From Citrus sinensis (taxonomy: Eukaryota > Streptophyta > Magnoliopsida > Sapindales > Rutaceae): a stretch of DNA of 64,000 bases. Made by a program: the position numbers and the translations under genes. The stretch is from the NCBI RefSeq assembly GCF_022201045.2, contig NC_068564.1, forward strand, positions 23,589,001-23,653,000. Reading direction: 5' to 3'. The notes below the pieces were generated by a model. That model was not told the origin of the DNA. It saw only the letters and a program-made list of their open reading frames with translations, and made no database searches. Of the stretch, positions 33,659 through 46,600 are shown one piece after another. Every line of letters starts with the position of its first letter. Within the stretch, counting starts at the first letter, position 1.

Positions 33659-36600
33659 AATACCTAGCAACAATTAAAGATTTTCTTTTACTGTAATTGA
33701 ACTAAAAATTTGAGAGAAGCAAATTAATCAATCCGGCAGGAGCGTGCAATTAATTTAGGGTTTGATGTAAAAGTTTGAGTAATAAAAAATTAACACACTG
33801 AATTAGTTTTTAAACAACTGGGGATGCTCAAAAACAAGGCTTTTACTTATCCCTAAAATTGAATGCAAACAATGATTTATTGGGATGTGATCAAAATATG
33901 GGTATCAAACAAAGAAACCGAAAGACTACCTTCAAAGACATGTCAACAAGCATGCAATGGCAGCCAAAACGTGAATAAGAAAAGAGAGAGTGAGTGATAT
34001 TATGTGCCCAAAACAAGATGGCCAAATGTCTAAGTCTAAATTGATTGTTCAAGAGAAACTAAATTAGAAGTAAATATTTACCTAGATTTAATGAACTTAA
34101 TTTCTACTAGATATAAGTATGGTTTGAAGTACATTTTCCACACGATTCATTAATTAATTTGCTATTCAGTGAAATCTTGTGCAACATATATAGTATTTTA
34201 CTTCTTCACCATTTTTATCTAATTTTTTTTTTATTTTTTTCTCTTGTTGTGGTGTCCTTTTACTTGCAACTACTTACTTGTATGGACATCCACATTGTAA
34301 TATATGCATGTTAAAAAGAAAAAAAGAAAGAATAATAGCTCATTATAAAGAGTTCACTAAAAATAAGCAAATGGGTATACTTTTTAAGCTATGTTAATAA
34401 TAAATTTTACAACCAACTGCATTGAAATAAGTAATTTTTTGTCATCTAATATTAAGTGTCATGATGTCACACAGTCATAAAAAACATGAATAAAAAACTG
34501 TAGATGCATGCATGTCTGCCTAGGAAGATCATGTGTAAATACAAAGATAGAACATAAATCGAAAATTTTTTTAGATTAAAATGTAATAACTCATGGTATT
34601 CTAACAGATGTTTACAGTGTTTCTATCAATACCAAATCGAAAGGTATTTGGAAAATGAGCAAACGATAGGAGTTGGAACGTAAATTTAATTTTTTTCATA
34701 GATTATTTAAGGGTTAGCTTCGTCATATTTATAATTAGATTTTTTTTTTCTTTAGAATCTATTTACCCGTTTATAATCATAATAAACTGCCAAGAAAAAT
34801 TAATCTAATAAATAGGGATTAATTTCAGAGCTTTAACGAGGGGCAAAAGAAGCTTAACAAGTTATCCTTAAATGCTTATGGTAATTTCTTAGAGAGGAAA
34901 GTACAAGATCTAAAGTTATACCTTAATTGGGTTTCCATTATTGCCAACGAATGGACATATAAGAAATTAGAAGAGAGATGATCTGATAGATATGGATTGT
35001 ATTCTAATATTAAGATGAAATTATATAAATGAAAGTTGATTAAAAATGCGTACCCATGAATTAATAAATGCCTATAATTTAAAGAAAAGATACGAAAGCC
35101 AAAAAATATAGTCGTTATAGATTTAGATGAAAAACTAATAATCTTCAATAACACTCAAATTTTACAGAGCAATATTAGGCATGCATTTTTCAGATCATGA
35201 GCTTAGTTGTTAATAACCAACTCAATAAATATACACATATGTATATGAAATTGGAATTTCATTTAGATGAACATACTGAACAAAACTATATATATACAAT
35301 AAAAGTAAATAAAATTGATAAAGAGTAAAACTAATTTACACACATACAACACCTTTCAATTTGGATGTTTGTCTATAATGCTTTACATGCGAGATATAAC
35401 ACAAAATACACAAGTTAAAACAAAACTTGACGTGAGAATTCATTCTTTATATCAATAAAAAGTGTAATTTTATGAATACAATAATCTAAACAAAGTACAA
35501 AAAGAAAAAAAAATGTAGATTTACCTTGGATGATTAAGATCAACAAAAAGAGTGTAGCTTGTGAAGAGACTCTCCTTTTACTAAAAAATGACTCTTGTAT
35601 GTATATGTATGATGTCAAGTCACGATTTTCACCCCTTTATATCTAGATTAGTGATCAGGTTTTATAAACTTCAATATATGAAGTGTGAATAGAGAAAAAC
35701 TAAGATTTTCCTTTTTAAATAGAATAAGTATTAAATTCTTACCTAACTAATGAATTCTGATAGGTTAGAACAATCGCTTTTGAATTGGCCAGGATGTGGT
35801 AGTAATTACTGAATCCAGTGCAAAAATCCATTGTTGGAAAAATTAAATAAATCAAAGAGTAGTACTATTCGAGTGTATCGCCCTCTAAGTTATATGTAAT
35901 ACGTGGTGAAATTTCATTAGTTGAAATTAACATTCACGAGTAAGAAATACACGATGACGATAGGATATAATGCTATCAGTCATACATTCTTAATCACTTT
36001 GTAGCATTCCTTATTGTTTGATGTGGTTGTATCTATTTTATCATAATTCACTACAAATTTCTGACAAACAAAATAGATAAGAATTTAATATGGTCATAAA
36101 TTACACTTAAAATACAGCCAAAAATAATTTTAGATGACATATGTACAGATAATAGTCTTAAGGCAATCTACACTAGATTTGTTTCAAACATACTATATTA
36201 TTCTTTAAACTTTAGTTTCTTTTCTCTAGAAAAAATTGAAACTTAAAATGTATTGGTATCAATTGAAACATATAATTCATCTCAAAATAAAATAAAAAAA
36301 CTTTGAATGTCATATAAAATTAATAAATATTGTAATTTATACGTGTGACTGTAATTTTAGTATGTTAGATATACTTTTGACATCAAATACAATTGAAAGA
36401 CTTCTAATCATATTATTATATATGGTAGGGATGACAAAAACTCGGGCCCTGGGTATGACAATGCCCTAATCCAATCCGAGTGTTTTTTTTTTTTAACATC
36501 GAAGCTAAAAAACTTGGATTTTGTTTTTTTAATAAATATGAAAATTTAGTTTATTCTACAATTTTATAATTTTTAAATTAAATATGAAAGTCTTAACTTC

Positions 36601-37619
36601 ATTTTTTTAAGTATAACATTTAAGAATTGTTTTTTTTTACTTAATGACTTAATTGATGAAAATTTTTAGCAATTAAATCATTAAGTTATTAAGCTAATTT
36701 TTTTTAGCTTTTTACTTTATCTAAAAAGTTTGAATGCTATCATTAAAAGATATTTTTCAAAATATCCCTATCTAATTAATTAATTTTCATCCTTAGCTAA
36801 ATAAAATTTAATAATTAGCATTATTACCCATCTGTATATAACTTGTGATAATATATAGTGGTAGATTATTATTATTTTTATCTTTTTATTTTGTTCAAAT
36901 TAGCATTATTTATCTTCATAATTTTTAAGAATATTTTTCACATAAAAACATCACAAACTATAATAAAATTGATTAACAGATATGATATAAAATATTAAAG
37001 AGTTGTACTCAATTAAATATGATTTATGTTATGATAATTTATTACCTTATTTATATTCTTTGAGATGTTTATTATTTGTTAAACATTATAATTTGTAAGG
37101 GTATAAATGTAAAATATTAGTTTTTAGATTTTTTAGGTTAAAAAAGCAAACAACTTAATATTTATTTTTAACTACTTAGACAAAAAAAAAATAAAAATCA
37201 TGTCATCCTGATTCAAACATTCAGCTCTATTTAGAATTCAAACTAATTCATGTCTATTCAGATTTTAGACAAAAAAAAAAAAAGGCCACCTTAAAGTATA
37301 TCAATTTTCTATTAATATTATTAGTAAATTCTATACTCTCTAGAGGATAACATTCATTTTTCTATTTTTCTCGAATATGCATCATGTGAAATAAAGATCC
37401 AACAAATAATCCAAGTAAATAAAATAAACGTAATTTTAAAAAATCCCAACATAATTTTTTTTTGTTTTCAAATGTGTAATGTGAGTTGTGTTAAAAATCT
37501 TCCCATATGAAAAAGTCGTTCAAAAGATAACTAAATCATAAGAATAATTTATACAAAGTTCACAAATTACAATAAATATATACACATATGTGTATATATA
37601 TGTACATTTGAATGGCATA
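33659..37619. other. Long AT-rich gene-free region
   Basis: Upstream flank of the ULTRAPETALA-like gene, then about 3.5 kb of AT-rich DNA. ORFs are short and random-looking. Near 36425-36490 a stretch resembles the end of a DNA transposon, but no partner end was found. Confidence 0.4.
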
Positions 37620-37639
37620 TTACATATATATACACATAC

Positions 37640-37965
37640 AGTTGTTCATCACTTCAGGTGCCTCTAAGCAATCAGTTTCAATAAGTAAAGCAGTTGAACC
37701 AACCTCCTTTGCCAGCAGCAACTTTGCCACCAGCAAGCCCCAAAACCTCTTCCCGAAGCCCTGTACACTTAAGCAGCTGCTGATATATATCTTTTCCCCA
37801 TGATCCCTGTCCCTGATGATACAACCTACTATCTGCTGCTCCTTGCAAATATATAACAGCATCCACATGCACTTTACCCCAGTTTCGAGAATTTTTAGCT
37901 CTTGCAAAGGAAATGAGAGTGTCCATCTTCTTCCCTTCGAAAATATACCTGCTAGCTTGAACCAT
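37640..37965 (-). pseudogene. Degenerate LINE-type RNase H fragment
   Basis: Two overlapping minus-strand frames together read like the C-terminal RNase H domain of plant LINEs: a VDA strand (nucleic-acid side), a Trp-Gly-Leu helix and an ETDCLE motif equivalent to the ESDCLE of the LINE at 47.5 kb. At least one frameshift separates them and nothing resembling reverse transcriptase is attached. This is a short 5'-truncated or decayed LINE remnant. Confidence 0.6.
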
Positions 37966-38325
37966 CTCACCCTCTCTTTCCTACCACCCAAAAAAATAAA
38001 AAAATAAAAAAGATTCATATACGCTAAGTCCAATCAGCATACAAATCAATTGATGGTCTTATTATAATTTATTGATATCTAAGTCGCTTCCAGTCCCAAA
38101 CACCATTATCAAGACAAATTTCCAGCCGGCGACCATTAAAGCACTATCACGACGTGCACACTTCTTTTTGCTTTGTTAAATACTGTATTTTGTTTATCAC
38201 AAATTATAAAAAACCTAAAATAAGACTGTTCGCCGCTTACAATCTTCTTTTGTTTTGCTTTTCAAGAACGATTGTAATACGACGACGTTTACAGGATTAG
38301 AAAATTTGAGAAAATTAAAAAGTGT

Positions 38326-38350
38326 TGCGGTGAGCGTGGATCGAACACGC

Positions 38351-38393
<43 letters not shown>

Positions 38394-38398
38394 CCCGC
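38326..38398 (-). tRNA. trnF-GAA: tRNA-Phe (GAA)
   Basis: The minus strand reads a 73-base tRNA starting GCGGGGA, with the D-loop TAGCTCAGTTGGGAGAGC (A box), anticodon stem-loop with GAA, variable loop AGGTC, T-arm GGTTCGATCC-type (B box GTTCGATCC) and discriminator A. No intron and no encoded CCA, as expected for a nuclear gene. It lies just upstream of the OSTA-family gene, in the opposite direction. Confidence 0.96.
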
Positions 38399-38984
38399 TT
38401 GTTGGTTACATTGATCTTAAAAATTATATAATTTTTGGGCGCGTGTGAGATCTAGCAATCACGTCAAATCAAACGGCAAATAGAGCACTCTGCCTTTTCC
38501 TCTTATTGTAAGCACACCCACTTCGTATTCACCATTAATCATCTAAGATCATATCATTCTTACAAAAGCGAGTCAGCTGTCAACTGCAGGAAGCTTGACT
38601 TTCAAAGAGTGTAAGTGATCTTTTTACTTCAATCTTATCTCATATTTTCTACCTTAGGAATCATTAGTTAATGAGTATGATGCAACTAACCTTGGTGGGA
38701 ATTTTCTGAATGTTGTTAGTGAAACTATGATTGTGCTTTCACATTTATCAGATTGAGAAATATTCAGATATTTGTTGATTTTGAATTTCAAAGTAATTTG
38801 ATACTTCCTATGCTAAAATTTTGCAATTTTTTTCTTAGCAATGAAACCTGGTACTTAGATTTGCAAAATAAGTTTTGAGTTATAAGATTCTGTGATAAAT
38901 CGCTAAAAACAATCAAATAAATTTATGAGGGGTTTGCAGAGGGGGCAAAGGATGTGGGTTACTAAGGGAAGATAAAACTCCCTT

Positions 38985-39024
38985 TACCACACACACACAC
39001 ACGTGTATGTGTGTGTGTGTGTGT
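38985..39024. repeat. (CA)n/(TG)n palindromic microsatellite in a 5'UTR intron
   Basis: ACACACACAC followed by CGTGTATGTGTGTGTG forms an imperfect hairpin-prone tract within the presumed 5'UTR intron of the OSTA-family gene. Confidence 0.85.
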
Positions 39025-39108
39025 ACATATATTTTAAATGTCAGTATTACAAAAGGCTATACTGTTTTGCAGGTGAATTCGGGTTTTTTAACGAGAATTT
39101 TAGCTACA

Positions 39109-40136
39109 ATGAATCCGGCACGAGTCACTTTTATGGCAGCCACTGTTTGCGTGATGCTTACCACGCATTTCTCGACACAGCTTCTCTCAGAACACTTTCT
39201 TTCCTGGAAAAAGCCAAAGGAGCAAAAAGCTATAATAATTATCATTCTTATGGCACCTATATATGCAATTGACTCTTATGTTGGTTTGATAGATTTTCAG
39301 GGGAGCAAGGCCTTTTTTATGTTCTTGGAATCAGTTAAGGAATGTTATGAGGCCTTGGTGGGTAAAAAGTTCCTTCGTTTCTGTTTTTCTCACTTCTTAT
39401 AAGTTAGTTGGTAATCAGTAACTGAATTTTGTATTGAAAGAAGTTCCACAAGTAATTCATCGTATTGCTGCTAAGTTCTCATTTTTTTTCGCATTCAGGT
39501 GATAGCCAAGTTCTTGGCCTTGCTGTACAGCTACTTGAATATATCAATAAGCAAAAACATAGTGCCAGATGAGATCAAAGGAAGGGAGATTCACCATTCA
39601 TTTCCAATGACTCTTTTTCAGGTGAGTTCTTCTCAAGGCCGTTAGAAGGGGACATAAACATTTGAGAAGCTATAGAATTCAAACATTATATTGGATTACC
39701 TCCTTGCATTAAATGTCTCATTGAAAATAAACTTTCAATTGTTTTATAATGAATACAGTTGTTTTTGCTCTAAAAGTACTTAATATTTGTTGGACATTGT
39801 TGAAACCTAGGGTTTCCCCTTTTCTTTGTTTTTGCCTGGACTTGAACCCATATGCTTGAATTGAGAAGATTGGGATTATTGAAGTGTTCCCCAAGGAATT
39901 AAGGCATTGAATGTTTTTTGACTTTACTTCAAAATGGTTTCTTTCTTGAATGCCATTAGCATACCTAATGAAGTTGATAAGTAGATGCTTATGCGTAAAC
40001 TTTCTACTTTCTAGTATTTCCTTTTATTATGAGAGGGCAAAAGTACCAACAATACATTGATTGATTTGGTTCTTAGACTCTGTCAAACCATTGGCTATCA
40101 TTTCCGACCTGATATTTTAGAATTGCCACCATTTTT

Positions 40137-40167
<31 letters not shown>

Positions 40168-41386
40168 AAAAAATTGCAGGTTGTCAGGAGATGCATCTAT
40201 TTGACTATTTTTTGCTTGCATCTTGCAGAGAATAAAGTTCCTGTAGCATCTTTGTTATATTGCATATATTATGGTCTATGTTGCTGTATTTACTCATTAT
40301 TTCGATCAATTACAGCCTCGGACAGCTCGTTTGAACCATCATACACTAAAGCTTCTCAAGGACTGGACGTGGCAGTTTGTTGTGATCCGCCCTGTCTGCT
40401 CCATATTGATGGTTGCTCTTCAACTTCTTGGGTTATATTCCAATTGGATTAGCTGGACATTCACAATTATTCTTAACATTTCCGTGTCACTTGCTTTGTA
40501 TTCTCTTGTCATCTTCTACCATGTTTTCGCTAAAGAGTTGGCACCACATAAGCCACTTTCCAAGTTTTTGTGCATTAAGGGAATTGTCTTTTTCTGCTTT
40601 TGGCAGGTATGTAATTTCAAATGCTCAAATTCTTTCCGCTACTGGTTATAAAGTTAGAGCTTGTTAATCGCTAACCATTTAACTAACTAGTTTTATGCTA
40701 CAATTGTTTGGACCATGGGGTGGGTAAAGGCCAGTTCTGATCAAGGTGTTGCAGAAAAGTATAATGTAACAAGAATTTAGAAAATAGCTTTTCTGTGTTT
40801 TCTAGCCATTATAAGTTATGCCATATTTTATGTTATTCTTCTAGAAGACTTCCTAAAACAGTTTGAACTTTGAAGGTTGTTTTAGTTTTGAGTAAGACGG
40901 AATCTTCGTTACTAAAGGGGATTTCTGCAAACTGCTTTTAGTTCCCTCCAGTAGAGTGCAAGAGTCAGTTTTGTCAGTTTCTATCTTCTCCAGAGCGAAC
41001 GAGGGTGAAAAGATATGTCAATTTCTCGGCAGTAAACAGAGAATAATATATAGCATGTGACTTTTATCTTCAAGTGGACAATATTTTAAGCAATGCGCAG
41101 TCTGTTGCTTTTGTCTGCTACTGTACTCGCTATTACCGAAGATGAGCATCATTGACTGAGAGCTTCTTTGAATGTTTTTCAGGGTATTGTGCTTGACATT
41201 CTGGTAGCATTGGGTGTTATCAAATCTCATCATTTCTGGCTGGATGTGGAGCATGTTGAGGAAGCCCTCCAGAATGCCTTGGTGTGTGTGGAGATGGTTT
41301 TCTTTGCTGCTTTTCAACGGTATGCTTATAGTGCTAAGCCATACAGAGATGAATCCAGTGCTACATCAGACAAGAAAAAAGAGTGA
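39109..41386 (+). CDS. OSTA/LAZ1-family (DUF300) multispanning membrane protein
   Basis: Four coding exons (39109-39357, 39499-39621, 40316-40606, 41183-41386) give 288 residues. The family (organic solute transporter alpha / TMEM184; Arabidopsis At3g05940 and At5g26740, related to LAZ1) consists of endomembrane proteins with about seven helices. Hydrophobic helices begin near residues 6, 40, 84, 140, 165 and 195, and the conserved DEIKGREIHHSFP segment joins exons 2 and 3 side by side. A 5'UTR intron probably spans 38611-39072. Exon 1 is set to end at 39357 (donor GTGGGT) because it preserves the conserved LVIAKF junction; donor GTAAAA at 39362 is possible. Intron 3 contains a run of 29 C (40137-40165). 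LAZ1 homologues affect vacuole and brassinosteroid signalling; this copy's role is inferred only. Confidence 0.85.
40137..40174. repeat. Homopolymer C(29)A(9) in intron 3 of the OSTA-family gene
   Basis: 29 consecutive C then 9 A, immediately followed by TTGCAG, which looks like a cryptic splice acceptor about 130 bases before the true one at 40315. On the minus strand it is a continuous G tract. Confidence 0.85.
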
Positions 41387-43644
41387 ATTTAAAGCCGGCT
41401 GTGTTACATAAACTAGCAGTTCGATATTACCATATTTATGGTTTTCTCCTGCCAAGCATTTGCAGGCTATATGAACGAGGATTTTGATGTACTATCTTGT
41501 GGTTATCCTATATAAGCATTTGAATGACTTAGAGCTCCATTAATCCTAGGAACTTGTATTAATATGCAGCATCATGCTGCACTCTGTAACAATAAAAGAA
41601 TCTCAATATGGTGTACTCAAGAATCACTTTATCCTTTGGCCTGTGCTTTGCCGAATCTAAGACGCTTTTGCTTCTATTGCTAACTTAAATTTATATATGC
41701 CAGTATGGCAGCTTCTGGGGTTAATCCTAAATGCACCAAGGCGACGCAGCTAACGGATATAATAAACTCCAGGAGATTGATTGACAAGCAACAATTTAGT
41801 ATCTTTACAAAAACGTTTTCTCAAGCAAAGGGTTCCTTAAAAAAATTGAGGCCTTTCGTTCATAATATCATACAAAGGATTTTAAAGAAAAATATCTAAT
41901 ATCTATCAGAAGTTTAATGATCATGTTCCTTCTCAATATACATAGTACTAATCAACAGACACCTCAATTACATGTCTCATATTTCCAAGAAATACTCTAA
42001 CTAGAGCCGTTGGATTATACTATGAAACTGCTTAATGAATTATGACGATATGATGCATTCTTTCGCAACTCTCCTCTTCATTATAATTGATTTGGATAAA
42101 ATGATGATTCTTTTTTTTTTTTTTGAATTGTGACAATCTACATATATAATTATATCTTATAGTTAGACGCATACATTTATCGTAAAATCCACTAGTCTAC
42201 ACAATAGATCAGTATTCTCTCCTGATATATTTTGAACAAATCACTCAATAGCTGATTGGTTGTTAATAAATAATAAAATAAAAGAAGTTAAATCTTACCT
42301 ATACACTATCACTAAAAGACACATGATAGAAGATCTTTAAAAGATTAGTATAGCTCAGATAAGGAGAGTATCCTGTTCCCTACACAACATATCTCATAAA
42401 TCTATTCTCTCCTACTTTAGGAAAATATTTACTCCTATTTCATATTTTGTGAAAAGAAAATAACTTTATCTAAATTATGCCTTGGAGTTGCCCTTAGGTT
42501 TGCACCTTTTTTCTAATCTCCCTCCGAGACTGTTAATCTTATTGCAAATGATTTGAATGAGATTGCTTACTCCTGATATGTTTCGCCTTACCTCTTTGTA
42601 GAGCCTCTCAATTATGAAAAAAAGAAAAAAGAAAATAACTTTATAAAGACCCGTACCGGCGCCCTTAATGTTGAATGCACCGGCCCATCATTATACTCCA
42701 AATATAGTGACAATGAAAATGTTAAATTGATCTACAATTGAGAGTTTTACTATTTTTTGGCACTCGCCAATAATATCTTGAATTAAGATTAATACTAATA
42801 GACCGACGAAAGGAAATTCGGGCGATTCTCTTGTAATGCTATTTATAGAAGTTTTAATGGCGTCTTCAAAAGAGTTTTGCTTTGCGCCTCGATTGTCGCG
42901 GTGCCTTTTATATGTAGAGTTATATGCCATTATCTTTGCCATTGAAGTTGACTTCCATAATGGTTGGCGTCCAGTATAATCAATAGTGACTCTTTTAAAA
43001 TATTTTTATATCTCACTAAGATTATGGCCCTTTTTGACCTCTTCATAGTAGATGAGTTAATTGCTTTCATTTGTTTAAAAAGATGGAGTTTAAATGTTAA
43101 CATATTTATAAAGAGGAGGATTCACTTAATGATTCATAGAAAAATTTAAAATTATTTTATAATTCTTTCATTTGGTAAGATTACCACCGGTTTTCATTCC
43201 AAAGAATCTTATTAAATTTTGTCTAAATAATAATTTTTCTCATTAAAAAAAAATCAACTAATTAGTTTGATTATTGCGATACGAGTACACACGCGCACAT
43301 ACGTATATATATATGTGTCTCTATGTGTGTGTGTGTCTATACACGAATATATATGTCTATGTGTGTGTATGCTTTCGGAGAGGGGCGACATACATATCTT
43401 GTTATAATATTTGAACGCCTTATCCCACCGGACCTTGCTAGAAGCAAAGAACCCTCCAAAATCACACGTGGCACAATCCCTCAGGCTATACAAATATCCA
43501 AGAGGGAAACGGACAAAAGAGAGTTATAAAAATAGAAATGGTCTCTGAAAAGTCTATCTGGTTTTTATCATTAAGCCATGAAGCACTTAATTAAACAAAC
43601 ATTTCAAATCCAAAATCAGTGACTTTGCTGTTACCGTGCTTGCC
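41387..43644. other. Spacer between OSTA-family and zinc-ribbon genes
   Basis: AT-rich. Microsatellite-like ATAT/GTGT tracts lie at about 43300-43370. A minus-strand ORF at 42691-42942 (83 codons) and a plus-strand ORF at 41705-41899 show no family signature. Confidence 0.4.
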
Positions 43645-46600
43645 ATGACAACACTTATACAATTCTCCATAAACCTCTCAGCCTTATATACTATACAAAG
43701 TAATTTTGGCAAGAATCGCACTTCTTGTTATTCCCTAACAAGGCCAAAGATTGGTTCTTTTCAGGGAAACAGTTGTAAGTTGAGAGCTTTTGGGGATCAG
43801 CGACAAAAGTTGTGTTTTTTTGAGAGGGGCAAAGATGGGATATTAGTGAAAGAAGAGGGCTTGAAGAACAAGAAGAAAAGGGTGGTCTTGGTGAGGTTTA
43901 ATGAGGATTTTGGGTTTAACGGCGGTGGGGGTGGTGGGGGTAATAATAGTAACAATGCAAGGATTCTGGGAAATCTTGCTTTGGCAATTGGGTTAACTTA
44001 TTTTTCAATGACTGGCCAGCTTGGTTGGGTTTTGGATGCTATTGTCTCCATCTGGGTATCCCCTTTCTCTTTCTTTTCACTTGTGTATCTGGATGTTTGA
44101 GTGTATGCATATGGTGCTTGTATGGATCTTAGACAGTTTTATTGTGAGTATATACATATGCTTATGTTTGAGAAATTAACTGGCTCATTGTTGGTGGGAT
44201 CATCAGTAATTTGATTTTTTAAGAATCCATCCAGAAATGCTAGCATATATAATTTCGCCTTAGTGTTCAATAAAGCACAATTTAGGCGTACTTGGTACTT
44301 GGTGCATTAAGGGTCCGTTTGGAATTGAAGTTGAGCAGCTATAGCTACAACAGTAAAATGTTTAGTAAACACTAAACATTTTTAGAAGCTATATTAATAT
44401 GTTTTTTCACTTGTATAATAGAAAATCTATTGTATTTTTAATAATTTTTTTAAAATTATTATTTAAAATTTATATTTACTACATACTATTAACTTTTGTT
44501 TCATAATTACGGTCTTTTTTTGTAGTTTAAAGATACAACACTTTAATTCCAAACAGAACTTAAGTTGTGAATTTTAAGCACCTTAAACATTTGTCGCTGT
44601 TACGTACCTAGTTTATGATTTTTGGTACGTATTGATTAATTTTCCAAGTTTATTCTGTTTTTGAGCTGTAGAAGTTGATCTAATCCTTTTTTGCCAATAC
44701 TTAAAGTCATGTTTCAGCTGAAACTATTTTTCTTTAACTTTTGACTGAAGATCACCTTTTAGCTCAAAGATGAATGGGCGAGTAGTAGAACCAGATGTCA
44801 ATCTAGGTCTCTTGTTTTAACTACTGTCTATTTTACTTGATGTATTTTTGTAGGTTAGTTGATATTTCTGGGTTACGCATCATTAGTCAGATTCGCTGCC
44901 ATTCAATTTTGTGTTTCTTGGCCTGCCTTAGATGATTATGCATTTAATTGAATAAAATTTGACTTGTTTGCCAGATTTTTTTTTTCCCCCTATCACACTG
45001 AATTTGAAAGTATTCTCTGGTCGGCATCACATAGCATCATTTACCTGTTGAGGCCATATCTCATATTATTCTGTTGCAACTACTTCATTACATGCAGTTT
45101 GATTAATATGACGTGCTTTCTCCTTCAGCTCCTTGCAGTGATTGTTCCTATTGTGGGTTTTGGAGCTTTTCTCTGGTGGGCAAGTCGAGATATCGTTCAA
45201 GACTCTGTTAGTCTTCTTTACCTTTTTGGTTCTTCATTCTCTGTATGATTCCATTGACTTTATAGATCACCACAAACATTGTTCTTTTAAGTAGAAACAT
45301 CATGACTTGATATTGTGGGGCTTGGCCTAGGATTTCTGTGCATCCAACCCAAAAGACTACTCTTGCGGGTGGACTGACCTATCCAATTTACAAACCCATG
45401 TAACTTCCCTTTACTAGCCAATGTGGGACACGACTAAACAGTCACTCTAGTGCTTCAATTTTCAATTATGCTTGGTCATCCTTTGACAATTCAACAAATG
45501 AAATAGTATTATAATATTAACTCTTTTGAACCCTTATTAGTTATGACTTCTATACTTTACACTGCCATAGTTGTAGAAGGTATTTACTTAAGAAGCCAGT
45601 GGTTAATTGCTGAATTGTAGAAAAGATGTTATGCAGTTGTGGGTGGATAAGGCAATTCAATACTTTTCATTATGTGGTTTCCTATTTATATTAACATTGG
45701 CTGATTAGCTTTTTCATGTAGACACAGTTTAGAGATAGGACTTGCTAGATTTACTGGCAGTCAGATTCTATAGAAATCATTATTGCTATCCTTGTGGGGG
45801 AAAAAATGAAAAAAGGTTGCTCCAATTACTGGTTAATGAGGTTTGTATGCAAGAATTGAATCATTGACATTGCCTTTCTGTCTTATTATTCTAAAATTTA
45901 TGCCTTTTTCAGCATGTGATTCTCTGATGATGGCAAAAATTTTGCAGCGTGTTTTTTAACTGGTTAAAGTGAAAGGAAGAATGTATTTTCCTCTTTAAAA
46001 AAAAAAAAAAGTTGTACAATATACATACCTTCAATAGGTTTATATAGCCTATATACATACCTTTATATAGGCTTTAAAACCCAGTTAGAAGGGAACCACA
46101 ACTGACTTGGAGAATTGCATGAATCAGTAATATTGTAACTAGGAGAAACAGCGTATGCATAAGTAACATGGATTTATGTTTAATAACCTGTAATAATGTT
46201 CTGGACTTATTCTAATTTGCAGTATTTTCTGTGCATGTATATTTGCACACAACACCCTTAGTTAGGCAAAAACCTCGGTGCATGCATATCACTGTCAACT
46301 GTCTTTCCTTGTGTTGAATTTTCACCTATAACTTGTATCTTCCATCAAATGCTTCTGTGTAGGTCAGCTTTTTCATTTTTTCTTGTTGGGAACAATTCCT
46401 TTCAGATGTTTTGAGCTAGCTTATTGATTCATGACTAATGTTCTTTCCTTTTGTCCATCTTTTTGCTGTATGGTATATGTGCAGTGCCCGAACTGTGGGA
46501 ATGATTTTCAGATATTCAAGTAAGAAACCCCTTTTGCTCAATGCCAACATATAAAGAACTCTACAAGACTGTTTTGTGCTATAAATTGTCTGACCTAGAA

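Noticed and set aside
36425-37290. Possible DNA transposon (GGGATGACAAAAACTCGGGC start)
   Set aside because: No matching inverted end or target duplication was found.
40057-40452. 131-codon ORF with a proline run
   Set aside because: It crosses the C29 tract and exon 3 in the wrong frame; it is a shadow of the OSTA-family gene.
42691-42942. 83-codon minus-strand ORF, looked at as an RNase H-like fragment
   Set aside because: No catalytic Asp or conserved strand could be placed; similarity too weak.
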